Origin: JABDQA01 sp963824415
GTDB lineage: Bacteria > Desulfobacterota > Desulfobulbia > Desulfobulbales > Desulfocapsaceae
NCBI GenBank assembly: GCA_963824415.1
Contig: CAWGPM010000003.1
Coordinates: 124,001 to 188,000, forward strand
Direction of reading: 5' to 3'
DNA: 64,000 nucleotides
The translations under genes and the position numbers were made by a program. The notes below the pieces were generated by a model. It had not been told where the DNA came from, did not search any database, and saw nothing but the letters and a program-made list of their open reading frames with translations. Below, in pieces: positions 26,039 through 34,844 of the stretch (its first letter is position 1; each line of letters begins with the position of its first letter).

Positions 26039-26105
26039 TGCTCATTTGAGATTAATATAGGTTCATCCTATACAATAATCAAGGGTCTTTATGCTCAAAT
26101 GAGCA
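26039..26105 (-). promoter_or_regulatory. DUF134 operon promoter flanked by paired palindromic operators
   Basis: On the minus strand, -35 TTGATT (26082-26077), a 17-bp spacer and -10 TATATT (26059-26054) form a good sigma-70 promoter. Two sites share TGCTCA-NN-TGAG: 26092-26105 (perfect TGCTCA-AA-TGAGCA) just upstream of -35, and 26039-26052 at the expected start of transcription, 53 bp apart centre to centre. The spacer itself holds TATAGG-ATGAA-CCTATA. Confidence 0.7.
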
Positions 26106-26241
26106 AAAAATAACAGGATGCTCAAGAGGGGTGTCGAGCAGCCGTATCAGAGGCTTTTACAAGGTCTGAATGGGGGGGGCGGTACTGAGAAAAGACGCTG
26201 CGGTAGAACAGGATGGGAGGTGTCTAAATCGAGTTCATCGC

Positions 26242-26670
26242 TCAGCTCGTTTTGCCGTCCAACCAGCTGTCAATTCGATTTATCGAGAATTCGATGGAGT
26301 CCACTGTGAGCCCCTCGCACAGATGCGGCGGGTCATCGGAATTGAAGCCGCCTGGTCGGAGCACTTGGCACTGCAGACTGGAGAAACGCTTTTCAAACTG
26401 CTCGGCAAAACGCCTGCAGAAAGAGGTTGTCTCAATGTCATCGATCGAACGCGCCCGGCCGATGATGCCGATAAACATCAGGGTGCCTTCCACCAGACCG
26501 CACTGGGCTCGATAACCGCCAGCACCGTGCATGCCGATGGCACTGTCGAGGACCTGCTGATCGAGCTCGACTGCAAAATACTCGGCCATGATCAACAGGC
26601 TGGTCGAGGTACAGTTCAGGTCTTTGTCCCAGTAATATCGATGGACCCGCGTTTTGACAAAATCATTCAT
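26242..26670 (-). CDS. C_GCAxxG_C_C family redox protein
   Basis: A 142-aa protein of the putative redox-active C_GCAxxG_C_C family. Key residues: Cys in DLNCTSTSLL, the GAGGYRAQCGLVEGTLM core, then single cysteines in TSFCRRF, LQCQV and HLCEGL. I start at ATG 26670, whose ATGAATGA overlaps the stop of the preceding gene (26663), so the two are coupled. These proteins are common in strict anaerobes and may carry a metal or disulfide; the activity is unknown. Confidence 0.75.
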   Translation of the reverse strand: MNDFVKTRVHRYYWDKDLNCTSTSLLIMAEYFAVELDQQVLDSAIGMHGAGGYRAQCGLVEGTLMFIGIIGRARSIDDIETTSFCRRFAEQFEKRFSSLQCQVLRPGGFNSDDPPHLCEGLTVDSIEFSINRIDSWLDGKTS

Positions 26671-27019
26671 TGCCGGAGTCGCCCGCTTGTCTTTCGAGCA
26701 AATACTGGTCAAGTTTATTCTGCAGGGCTTTGTTCAGTTTGTTGAATACCCGATCGCAGATACGAGCTGGATCGAATATCTGAAGCGGTTTGTGTACAAT
26801 CACCTCGACTTTGGTTCTATCGGACCTCTTCTGCTCGATGGTCGCCAGAATTGCCGTGGTGCCGGTCAGCGACCAGAAGCTCTGTTTCCATTCGATAAAG
26901 CCGTTTTTCAGATCGAGATTATTGGTTCGCCAACTGTGAATCTCGTCTCCGCTTTGGCGCAGCAGATCAAAGCTCTCTTCTGCACCCAGCGGCAGTTCAA
27001 TATAAAATCGTTTTATCAT
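26663..27019 (-). CDS. Conserved-looking hypothetical protein
   Basis: A 118-aa soluble protein with no motif I recognise: mixed alpha/beta composition, beginning MIKRFYIELPLGAEESF, and a basic C-terminal helix with a conserved-looking LNKALQNKLDQY. The N-terminal half loosely recalls START/SRPBCC-like proteins (repeated strands with Trp), but this is weak. It overlaps the C_GCAxxG_C_C gene by eight bases and likely forms an operon with it. Confidence 0.6.
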   Translation of the reverse strand: MIKRFYIELPLGAEESFDLLRQSGDEIHSWRTNNLDLKNGFIEWKQSFWSLTGTTAILATIEQKRSDRTKVEVIVHKPLQIFDPARICDRVFNKLNKALQNKLDQYLLERQAGDSGNE

Positions 27020-27068
27020 TGCTCGACAGGCGTGTGATGGCCCAACTGGGTTTATCTGGCCTTACCAG

Positions 27069-27554
27069 TTATGATTGACTGGCAAAGGCTTGCAATGCAT
27101 TGCCGGCCAGCCGGTAAATGATCCATTCAGGTTGCGGTCTGGCGCCGACCTTCCGATAAAAAGAGATGGCCGGTTCGTTCCAGTCCAGCACGCTCCATTC
27201 AAGGCGGCCGCAGCCTTGCTGCACGGCCAGTCTGGCAAGATGCTGCAGCATGAAGGTGCCTGCTCCGGTATTTCGTTGGCCCGGAGTTATGTAGAGATCC
27301 TCGATATACATTCCGTTTCTGCCAAGCCAGGTGGAATAGTTATAGAAATACACGGCATAGCCGATTGGCAGAGCACCGTCGTGACAGATCAGCGCATGGG
27401 CTCTGGCATTATCGGAAAACAGCGAATTACAAATATCTTCAGAGGTCGCGACAACCTGGTCCTCGGCCTTTTCATATCGGGCCAGTTCGTTGATGAAGGC
27501 CAAGATCAGATCAACATCCTCGGCCCCGGCCTCTCGAACAGAAAACTCACTCAT
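27069..27554 (-). CDS. GNAT family N-acetyltransferase, spermine/spermidine acetyltransferase-like
   Basis: Acetyl-CoA-dependent acetyltransferase (161 aa). The start at 27554 follows TTGGAG; a start at 27617 adds a hydrophobic stretch atypical of the family. Motifs: ELARYEKAEDQVVAT, YIEDLYITPGQRNTGAG (acetyl-CoA loop) and LEWSVLDWNEPAISFYRKVGA. This order matches the SAT1-like branch acting on polyamines, thialysine or similar amines. Confidence 0.85.
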   Translation of the reverse strand: MSEFSVREAGAEDVDLILAFINELARYEKAEDQVVATSEDICNSLFSDNARAHALICHDGALPIGYAVYFYNYSTWLGRNGMYIEDLYITPGQRNTGAGTFMLQHLARLAVQQGCGRLEWSVLDWNEPAISFYRKVGARPQPEWIIYRLAGNALQAFASQS

Positions 27555-28023
27555 CACTCCAAGATATCTCGATAAAATAAAAAACAAAAAACCGTATGTG
27601 AATAGCCAGGTAACCATAATCGGTTCAGACCAGGCTGTAAATACTTACCCTTTACCTGTGGGATATATTGAGCTTACGGGATGTTGGAAGTACGCTTTTT
27701 GAAGCAGCCGGTATATATTTCTACGAGGCCTCGCGTATCGGGCCATTTTTTTCGACACTGCTCTGAAAAGTATTACTTTTCTATATATAGCTGCAGGTTA
27801 ACGGTTGACGTGGCTGTTTAAGGCTTTCAAGACCTTTCAAGATGGCAGAAGCCAAGCCTTGAGCGAACTATGAAAACTGCCGCTTTATCGTGGAAAACAG
27901 TAAAACAAGGCTCAATGAATCGACGGATAACGCACCTGAATGCGAAGAATTCACGACGGCTGCCATGATTTAACCTGTCAATTGATTAAGCCATATCAGT
28001 TATAACTTCACCCTAAGGTTACC
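27555..28023. other. Non-coding gap
   Basis: About 470 bases between divergent genes, AT-rich near 27570-27600 and 27770-27800. I see no gene, tRNA or strong hairpin. It should hold promoters for the acetyltransferase (minus) and the AsmA-like gene (plus). Confidence 0.45.
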
Positions 28024-28773
28024 ATGAAAAAAATCATCATTGCGCTTGCAGTACTGCTCGTCCTGGCAGGTATCGGAGTATTTCTGCTGGTTGGAAATCT
28101 GGACAAGATCGTGAAGGGCGCCCTGGAAGGTGTCGGAACCGAGTTGCTTGGCGTTCCGGTCACGGTCGGCGCGGTTGATATTGAGTTGAAAAGCGGCTCC
28201 GGCCAGATCACCGGTTTGACCGTGGCGAACCCTCCAGGGTATCAGGATGTAAAGGGTTTCAAGATGGACATGATTCGCCTGGGCATCAACCTGGGTTCCT
28301 TGGGCAAACAGCCGATTGTGATCGATGAGCTCAATATAAAAAGCCCGGTTGTCGAACTTGAAGTGAAAGAGGACGGCAGCTCGAATCTACAGACCTTACT
28401 GAACAACATCAAGCAGAACAGCGCCAAAGCGGATCAGAAGGCTGCAGAAGAGCAGCCTCAATCAGAGGGTGTCGATGAAGGGGAGCCGATCAGGATGCGC
28501 TTTAACAAACTCGCCATCACTGGCGTTACCGTCAATGCCGTTGTGCCCGGGCAGGAGCCTCAGCAGCTCTTGATCCCGGATACGTTTCTGGAAAATGTTG
28601 GCGGTGAAACAGGTATCACGCCGGCTGAACTGGGTGGACTTATCCTGGGTAATATCATCACTCAGAGTCTCGAAGCGGCCCTGGAGAAAAAGCTTACCGA
28701 GATGGTAGAGGAGGCTGCCAAGGGTTTGTTTGATAACCTGAAGAACAAGCTGGCTCCCGAGAAAGGCAAATAG
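28024..28773 (+). CDS. AsmA-like membrane-anchored protein
   Basis: A 249-aa protein with an N-terminal anchor (about residues 4-24, IIIALAVLLVLAGIGVFLLV) and a periplasmic domain. LLGVPVTVGAVDIELKSGSGQITGLTVANP and LNIKSPVVELEV recall AsmA/DUF748 repeats, which form long beta structures linking inner and outer membranes. Only one repeat is present, so it is a short member. The C-terminal helix region is Lys/Glu-rich. A role in envelope lipid traffic is inference. Confidence 0.7.
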   Translation: MKKIIIALAVLLVLAGIGVFLLVGNLDKIVKGALEGVGTELLGVPVTVGAVDIELKSGSGQITGLTVANPPGYQDVKGFKMDMIRLGINLGSLGKQPIVIDELNIKSPVVELEVKEDGSSNLQTLLNNIKQNSAKADQKAAEEQPQSEGVDEGEPIRMRFNKLAITGVTVNAVVPGQEPQQLLIPDTFLENVGGETGITPAELGGLILGNIITQSLEAALEKKLTEMVEEAAKGLFDNLKNKLAPEKGK

Positions 28774-28795
28774 CTCGGGCTAGCTGTCCAGGTGC

Positions 28796-29821
28796 TTGAA
28801 GAACTGTGGTAATCATCTAGTGGAACAGGCAGAACTGCATAAGGTGCTGCGTCGCTATGCCCTTGCTGACAGAAGAAGGTCGCTGGTACAGGTCTCCACG
28901 ACGCTTGGCATTTACCTGGCCTCCATCACGCTGCTGGGTATCCTGCTGCATTATCAGATCCCCAGCGTAATCATCGTGCTGCTGTCCCTGCTGCTCTCTC
29001 CGATCGTCGTCAAAACCTTTATCATTTTCCATGATTGCTGTCACATGTCCTATTTCAAGTCGCGCAGGGCCTGTTCTTGGCTCGGGCATGGTCTGGGCAT
29101 TCTGACCTTCACGGCCTATCTCGATTGGCAGCGGACCCACTCCATACATCACCGTTTTATGGCGAATCTGGAAAGACGAGGAACCGGGGATGTCTGGCTG
29201 ATGACCGTGGACGAATACCAGGAAGCTGGACGGTGGACCAAACTTCGCTACCGGCTTTACCGGCATCCCTTGTTTATCTTCTTTGTTTCTGCTCCGTTTC
29301 TCTTCCTTATTCTCAATAGATTTCCCTCGCGGGGGTTTCGCAGCAGAGAGCTGTACAGCACGCTCTTCACCGATATGATGCTTGTCCTGATCATGGTTTG
29401 TGTTTCTCTGGTTATCGGCTGGAAAGGACTTCTGTTGATCGTGTTGCCCATGATGCTGGGAGCAAGCATCCTGGGTGTCTGGCTCTTTTATGTTCAGCAT
29501 CAGTTCCGTCGGGTTTACTGGGCCCATAACGAGGATTGGGACCGTTATCGGGCGGCGATGGAGGGTTCGTCGTTTTACATGATGCCGGCCTTTTTCCGCT
29601 GGCTCAGCGGCAATATCGGCTATCATCATATTCATCATCTCGCCCCGCAGATCCCCAATTACCGGCTCAAAGAGTGTTTCGATGCAATTGATGTTCTGCA
29701 ACAGATCGATCCCGTCCCCTATATCAGCGGACTGCGCAATATCTGCCTGGGCCTGTGGGATGAGAAGAGTGGTCGTCTGTTAACCTTTGGGGAGGCCCGG
29801 ACCATCTTGGGCAAAACCTGA
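28796..29821 (+). CDS. Fatty acid desaturase
   Basis: Membrane di-iron desaturase (341 aa) with the three histidine boxes: HDCCH at 79-83, HSIHH at 115-119 and HHIHH at 277-281. Two pairs of hydrophobic segments (about 33-80 and 160-235) span the inner membrane. Start is uncertain: TTG at 28796 or GTG at 28820. Desaturases need oxygen, so in an otherwise anaerobic-looking genome this, with cydAB, suggests contact with oxygen. It resembles the AlkB/DesA-like group; regiospecificity unknown. Confidence 0.88.
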   Translation: MKNCGNHLVEQAELHKVLRRYALADRRRSLVQVSTTLGIYLASITLLGILLHYQIPSVIIVLLSLLLSPIVVKTFIIFHDCCHMSYFKSRRACSWLGHGLGILTFTAYLDWQRTHSIHHRFMANLERRGTGDVWLMTVDEYQEAGRWTKLRYRLYRHPLFIFFVSAPFLFLILNRFPSRGFRSRELYSTLFTDMMLVLIMVCVSLVIGWKGLLLIVLPMMLGASILGVWLFYVQHQFRRVYWAHNEDWDRYRAAMEGSSFYMMPAFFRWLSGNIGYHHIHHLAPQIPNYRLKECFDAIDVLQQIDPVPYISGLRNICLGLWDEKSGRLLTFGEARTILGKT

Positions 29822-29933
29822 CTGCTGTTAGGTATATTGTCCGGAGTTTGGGATAGTCGAAATGGCTGAGTAGGCAATGGTTGCAATTTACGGGATGAGC
29901 CCAGCAACCTCTGCACCACAAGTTTATTTGGGC

Positions 29934-30716
29934 TCAGTGCAGGCGAATGGCAAACAGGGTCGGCCAGTGTTTACCGGTTACCAGCAGCTGCCTGCCGGCG
30001 GCGTCCCAGGCGATGCCGTTGAGTACGTCCTGGCTGTCCGGGTCGGAGAGGCGGTCGCGCACGGCTGCCGCCAGGCGGCTCAGGTCGACCCGCGCCACAA
30101 TCCGGCCGTCGGCCGGATCTATTTTCAGAATATGGTTTGAGTGCCATTGATTGGCGTAGATAAAGCCGTTGAAATATTCCAGTTCGTTTATAAGGGCGAT
30201 CGGTTCGGAGTCGTCCGTCACGATTAGACGGCGCAGCTCTTCGAAGGTTTGAGGGTCATGGAAGTACAGCGTGCTGGTGCCGTCGCTGATGATCAGTTCC
30301 CGATTGTTGTGGGTAATGCCCCAGCCCTCGCCGGCCAGCGCAAACTCCCGCGTAACTTTGAGGGTGGCAGCATCGTAAACGAGAAGCCTGCCGTTTTGCC
30401 AGGTCAGCTGGTAGAGGAGGCCGTCCAGCAGGGTGATCCCTTCGCCGAACACATCGGCATCGTTGTCGATTTTCTGCAGCACGCGCCCGCTGTTCAACTC
30501 CACCCTTCGGATGCTGCTGTTTCCGAGCAGACCGGTTCCCTCATAGAGAAGGCCGTCGTGATAAACGAGCCCCTGGGTAAAGGCCTTGCTGTCATGCGGG
30601 TATTGGGCCGTTACAGTATAGTCCAGCAGGGGTGCGGCTGTGAAGCCTGCTTGCGGCAGAGCAATGGCGAAAGCGAGCAGAAGGGCACAGGAGGCAAAAA
30701 CAAGGGTACGTATCAC
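29934..30716 (-). CDS. Glutaminyl-peptide cyclotransferase (plant-type)
   Basis: Secreted beta-propeller enzyme (260 aa) forming N-terminal pyroglutamate. A signal peptide covers about residues 1-27. The family signature YPHDSKAFTQGLVYHDG is followed by repeated WQNG, LVYDA and GWGITHN blades and a late NGIAWDA segment. The start is GTG at 30716. It lies 59 bases downstream of the octaheme cytochrome gene on the same strand; a functional link is not shown. Confidence 0.85.
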   Translation of the reverse strand: MIRTLVFASCALLLAFAIALPQAGFTAAPLLDYTVTAQYPHDSKAFTQGLVYHDGLLYEGTGLLGNSSIRRVELNSGRVLQKIDNDADVFGEGITLLDGLLYQLTWQNGRLLVYDAATLKVTREFALAGEGWGITHNNRELIISDGTSTLYFHDPQTFEELRRLIVTDDSEPIALINELEYFNGFIYANQWHSNHILKIDPADGRIVARVDLSRLAAAVRDRLSDPDSQDVLNGIAWDAAGRQLLVTGKHWPTLFAIRLH

Positions 30717-30775
30717 GGGGTATTCCGAAACGGATTTATCTGTTCTGGATAGAACTCATTCTGCATCCTCTCTGC

Positions 30776-32278
30776 TTACTCAGCATCCTCTAGGGCACGA
30801 TAGAGCTTCAGCTGATCCAGCAGTTTGGTCATCTGTTCAGTTGTCTGGTAGCGTCCGTTGGCAAATACGCCATAGTCGCCGCCGCCCGCCATTGCCGAAG
30901 CGAAACGGGTGGAATTGGCGTAGAAAAGCCAGATAGTGGTCCACATTCTCTCTGTCTTTTCATCGAAAATATTTTCGCCTTGAGGAAGGCCCCGCTCAAA
31001 ACCGCCGGCCCAGATATCACCCAGGATCTTCGTCGCTTCAAGGGTCATGCGGTTGGTCCTTTGTATCGTATTGTCGAGTCGAATAAAGTGGTTTTCCACC
31101 CATTGGGTACTATGGCAGGAAAGACATACTATTTTCATTCTGCGGTTGTTTTCGGTCTGCTGTTCTTCGCTGATCACGAATCTGGTGACCGGCTCTCCAC
31201 TTAGTTCGACGACCAGCGGGAGTCCTTCGGAATTCACCACATTTTCCAGGTTGGCATCTATCGGGTGGGGATGAGCGTAGGGCACCCCGAATAGACGCCA
31301 GCTAAGCCGATCATTGTATTGATGGGTTCGTTCAGCAATGACATCGCCATCTGGCGAAACCAGCAGGCTGGCATGGCAGGCTGCACATGTCGGTGCGGTG
31401 AAATCGGTGCCAATCCGCCAGGGAACCGTAGTGAAATCAAAATCGTTGGTTTTGGAGTTGTATATATTGCCATGCTTACTTACTTCATAAACTTTGTAGG
31501 CTGGTACATCAGGGCCCTTGTGACACTCCGAGCAGGTTGACGGTTTACGGGCCATCTCGATTGAAAACGCGTGCCTCGTATGACATGAAGAGCAGGCGCC
31601 TTTGCTGCCGTCTGGATTAATGCGGCCTACTCCCTGGTTGGGCCACCCTTCAAGGTCGGGAAACTCGAGCTCTCCATAGTCGGTGTCGAGGGTGATGAGG
31701 CCTTTTACCTCGACCTTAGTGCCATGACAATAAAGACAGGATTCATATTCGGTGAGCATGTCAGGTTCACCGATCTTCACCTCTTTCTCCTCATAGGTGT
31801 AGTGATTGTTTACAACCATGGTAAAATCCTGGTAGAGGGTATTGTCGACCAGGTTGCCATAGGCGTGGGACATGATGTTCCTGCTATATTGCTCGGCCTC
31901 GACACTGTGGCAAGTGGCGCAGTCGGCCGGACTGACGATCACATTTATTTCGTAACCGTTGTGTTCAAAGGAGTCCCCATGAGCTTCGGTGCGCAGGCCA
32001 TGACACTCGTAGCAACCAACTGCATTCCGCTGCAGCTCCTCGGGAATGTCGGAGGAAGAAATACGACGTTCCAGCTCGGGTTTGGCCAAACCCTGGGCGG
32101 GTGTTGTCATGCTGTGCCGGCTCGCCAGCCAGGATGAGACGAGCCCGGGGTGCAGTTCGGAGTGACAACTGAGACAATCTTCAGTTTCTTCACTTAAGTT
32201 GAGCTCCCCGCAGTAGAGATTCAAACTGACCAGACACGCTACTATTGTCGTTAGGAACTGGACCATGCCCTTCATCAT
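30776..32278 (-). CDS. Octaheme c-type cytochrome, HAO-like
   Basis: Periplasmic multiheme protein (500 aa) with a signal peptide (about 1-24) and eight CxxCH motifs: CLSCH, CYECH, CATCH, CLYCH, CSSCH, CSECH, CAACH and CLSCH. Heme number, order and the C-terminal helical part (WLFYANSTRFASAMAGGGDYG) match octaheme cytochromes of the hydroxylamine oxidoreductase group. No CxxCK site is present, so it is not an ONR/NrfA-type nitrite reductase by that mark. Likely acts in periplasmic electron transfer on nitrogen or sulfur compounds; the substrate is unknown. CCGGAGGGT precedes the ATG. Confidence 0.85.
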   Translation of the reverse strand: MMKGMVQFLTTIVACLVSLNLYCGELNLSEETEDCLSCHSELHPGLVSSWLASRHSMTTPAQGLAKPELERRISSSDIPEELQRNAVGCYECHGLRTEAHGDSFEHNGYEINVIVSPADCATCHSVEAEQYSRNIMSHAYGNLVDNTLYQDFTMVVNNHYTYEEKEVKIGEPDMLTEYESCLYCHGTKVEVKGLITLDTDYGELEFPDLEGWPNQGVGRINPDGSKGACSSCHTRHAFSIEMARKPSTCSECHKGPDVPAYKVYEVSKHGNIYNSKTNDFDFTTVPWRIGTDFTAPTCAACHASLLVSPDGDVIAERTHQYNDRLSWRLFGVPYAHPHPIDANLENVVNSEGLPLVVELSGEPVTRFVISEEQQTENNRRMKIVCLSCHSTQWVENHFIRLDNTIQRTNRMTLEATKILGDIWAGGFERGLPQGENIFDEKTERMWTTIWLFYANSTRFASAMAGGGDYGVFANGRYQTTEQMTKLLDQLKLYRALEDAE

Positions 32279-32623
32279 ACCCTCCGGTTGGAACTTGTCA
32301 CCTGGCCTTGACTTCCGCTACCATACTACCACAGTGCAGTAGGTCAAGAACCTGATAATATGCGGATTAATGCAATTCGTTGTTTACCTTAGAGCGATTG
32401 AAAAAAGCAAGGCGAAAGCGTCTGGAAAAATTCGACCGCTGGCGTCGATCAAAAGAGATCCTGCAGCTGGAAAGAGAAACCCATGGCCCAAGGTCGATTA
32501 GCTGCCAACCACCTGCACCAAAGCGGGACAGGTGATCTCAGGGCAATTTGCTTAGGGGAAAGAAGTGAAGCTGACCTTCTTGTTCACTACCTCGGAAGTG
32601 GACCAACTAGGCAGGGCAGATCA
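32279..32623. other. Non-coding gap with possible coding remnant
   Basis: About 345 bases. A short open frame on the plus strand from roughly 32382 to 32528 encodes a very basic, charged peptide (RRKRLEKFDRWRRSKEIL) that looks like the remnant of a DNA-binding or mobile-element protein, but I cannot assign it. Confidence 0.3.
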
Positions 32624-32715
32624 TGGCGGAGGAGCAGGGATTCGAACCCTGGGTGGAAGTCACCTCCCACAACGGTTTTCGAGACCGCCCCGTTCAACCG
32701 CTCCGGCACTCCTCC
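32624..32715 (-). tRNA. tRNA-Ser (anticodon CGA)
   Basis: Class II tRNA with long variable arm: acceptor GGAGGAG/CTCCTCC, anticodon loop CTCGAAA (CGA), T-loop TTCGAAT, encoded CCA. It marks the left edge of the AT-rich accessory stretch. Confidence 0.94.
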
Positions 32716-32897
32716 GCGACAAGCTAGCTATGCCCAAAAACGCTTATAATTGCAAGTCTGGAATGTAAAGCGTTAGAAAAGGTTTGCTTTTTTCCAGCAC
32801 CGCTGAATCGATACCTTCGATATTGACTAGCTCGGATAAGGACCTGAAACCAGCGTCGGCCTCCCTTCTCTTTGCAAGGGATGGAGCTGATCAAATC

Positions 32898-33590
32898 TTA
32901 ACTGGAGGAGGTACGTCTGCGATCCTCTAGAACCTCACCGAATTGCCTAACCTCCTCTTCATGTGCAGGGTCTCTCCACGTTTCTTTAAGAGCCATTTCC
33001 TGCCATTGAAGCATGCCTGCAAGTGATAAAATGTGATTACAATAGTCTGTGGCTTCATGGTTTAACGCCAGATTGTAGGATTGTACTCTGAATACTACTG
33101 GTGCAAAAAAAGCATCTATGGCGGTAAAATCTCTACCCGCCAGAAAGGGGCCTCCAAACGAATTAATCCCTTCTGACCACAGTTCATTTATACGATCAAT
33201 ATCTTTGGCTAAGGGAGATGATATTTCATATAACTTGATACGCAGCCCGATATTCATTCCACAAACAGCTCTAAGGGAGTTAAAACCAGAATGCATTTCC
33301 GCGACTGCACATCTTCCCCAGGCCCTTACTCTTGAGTCAGCTGGCCAAACATGCGCATGACTTTCGGCGAGATATTCTGTTATTGCTAAAGAGTCCCATA
33401 CGGTCACGTCATTGTCGATCAAACAAGGTACTTTTCCACTGGGTGAGAATTTACGAAAATTCACCCAATTTTTTTCTTCATCAAAGGGTATCAATCTCTC
33501 TTCAAATGGAACTTGGAGTTCTTTCATGAGAATCCATGGACGTAAAGACCATGAGGAATAGTTCTTGTTTCCAATATATAACTCATACAT
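32898..33590 (-). CDS. Glutathione S-transferase family protein
   Basis: GST (230 aa): N-terminal thioredoxin fold with the Ser-type active site in NYSSWSLRPW, SPSGKVPCLID and VWDSLAITEYLAE, then an all-helical domain with FLAGRDFTAIDAFFAP. Base composition is clearly more AT-rich than the flanking housekeeping genes, suggesting transfer, probably from a proteobacterium that makes glutathione. AAAGGAGTG before the ATG also contains the end of the fragment at 33593. Confidence 0.88.
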   Translation of the reverse strand: MYELYIGNKNYSSWSLRPWILMKELQVPFEERLIPFDEEKNWVNFRKFSPSGKVPCLIDNDVTVWDSLAITEYLAESHAHVWPADSRVRAWGRCAVAEMHSGFNSLRAVCGMNIGLRIKLYEISSPLAKDIDRINELWSEGINSFGGPFLAGRDFTAIDAFFAPVVFRVQSYNLALNHEATDYCNHILSLAGMLQWQEMALKETWRDPAHEEEVRQFGEVLEDRRRTSSS

Positions 33591-34007
33591 TTCTACACTC
33601 CTTTTATCTGCTTGATATGCTTTTGTATTGTGTCTCTGAACGAATCTCTCATTGGCATTATTGGAATCCTATCTGCAACGCAGTACCTCACTGTTTGGTA
33701 GTCATTTCGTTCTGCTGCTTTCATGTTCTTATCGGCCGCGACCAGCACATCCCCTGCTGCTCCCAATATCTCATCCTACATGGCAGGGTTTCGGTGCGCA
33801 GTATAAAGAACGGATCTGAATAATTTTTCTCGTTGAGAGTTACAGTAACAATCTATACTCTAAAGCGCCCCGATGAGGCTGGATCGGGTGTTATTTTAAC
33901 ACTCCCAATACATACCAACAGGATTTTTCTCGTACAGACCCACTTTGATCCGATATGCAGATCGCAATAAAGCTATCATATCATCACAGGTTTGTTTCTT
34001 CTCTTTC
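33591..34007. other. AT-rich gap with gene fragment
   Basis: No intact gene in about 420 bases. It contains the fragment listed at 33593-33775 and otherwise AT-rich sequence without a clear structure. Confidence 0.4.
33593..33775 (-). pseudogene. Fragment of unknown gene upstream of the GST
   Basis: On the minus strand a 60-codon frame with strong protein character (DEILGAAGDVLVAADKN ... RDTIQKHIKQIKGV) ends five bases before the GST start. Directly upstream is an in-frame TAG at 33778-33776, and plausible coding sequence continues beyond it, so the gene looks interrupted by a nonsense change. No family recognised. Confidence 0.35.
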
Positions 34008-34244
34008 TCAATCTTTCTTCATTTCACTAAAAGGTGTGTTCATAGAATCTGCCCATTTAACAGCACCCGTTCAAGTATCTATGACGTAAATCTGGGTAAT
34101 CCTTTCTCTTGTCACTACTGCTAGTTCATATTTTCCTATTGGCGCCTGACTAGCTGCCCCAGTTAGAAAAAACAGTGCCAAACAACGGAGCACGCCGCCT
34201 AAGAAAAACATCAGATTGCTTTTGGATCTCTCGTCTTTCAACAT
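34008..34244 (-). pseudogene. Small exported protein interrupted by an in-frame TGA
   Basis: ATG at 34244 follows AGGAGG. A basic start and hydrophobic helix (LMFFLGGVLRCLALFFL) look like a signal peptide, then ITQIYVIDT. The frame stops at TGA (34073-34071) and continues sensibly as TGAVKWADSMNTPFSEMKKD to TGA at 34010-34008. This looks like a small 'IYVIDTxTGxVKW' protein broken by one nonsense change. No SECIS-like hairpin follows, so selenocysteine is unlikely. Confidence 0.55.
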
Positions 34245-34655
34245 AATGTTCCCTCCTGGGGTATATGTTTTCATTTTTAGTGAAAAATCTCACTGATTTC
34301 TTCCAATAGTTTCAATTGTCCATTTGTTTGATCAGCAGATGGGATTCACTGCGGTCTTCTCTATTCAATAATAGGCAATAAATGACTGTAGGCAAAAATG
34401 AGTTAGGATAGGTAGAAAATCCAACCCAGTGTCTTGGTACAAGATCTGACATGAGGTGGAGTATAGCAGGTGTGGGGTGTCATATGGTGATAGCCCTGAC
34501 TAAATATACAGGTAGCCTACAGGAAGACACTTAACTGCAAAAGCTTGAATGTTTTGGCCTTTGCTGGGCAATGGGTGCTGCATCACATGCTATACACTCC
34601 AAAAGAACAGGGAAAAGGGTCGCAGAATTTGCTTTAACTTGAAATTACTAAATTG
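34245..34655. other. AT-rich gap
   Basis: About 410 AT-rich bases with no gene, repeat or RNA that I can support. Confidence 0.4.
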
Positions 34656-34844
34656 TCAGGAGGGGTTTTGTTCTCTCTTGTTTTTTTTTAGAAGCCACTT
34701 CTTCCGTTCTTCTTTACCCCTTGCAATAGCTTCTAAATCTTTTTGATTATGCTCTTTAATTCGAGCGATTAGCTGCTCGGGTACTTTACCTATATATTCA
34801 GAAGAGACAGTAATTCTAGTTATTTGTGAATAATCTACTGCCAT
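34656..34844 (-). CDS. Small charged hypothetical protein
   Basis: A 62-aa product, Lys/Glu-rich, with a probable amphipathic helix in its second half (LIARIKEHNQKDLEAIARG). The frame stays open upstream to a stop at 34952-34950 without another ATG, and that part also reads like protein (YINPFFCQINGAKIA), so the true gene may be longer or have lost its 5' end. Function unknown; AT-rich like its neighbours. Confidence 0.4.
   Translation of the reverse strand: MAVDYSQITRITVSSEYIGKVPEQLIARIKEHNQKDLEAIARGKEERKKWLLKKNKREQNPS

Noticed and set aside
33536..33823. Plus-strand frame in the AT-rich gap
   Set aside because: No ribosome site, odd composition, and the opposite strand has better coding character.
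34071..34073. Second possible selenocysteine TGA
   Set aside because: No catalytic motif at the site and no suitable downstream hairpin; a nonsense mutation is simpler.
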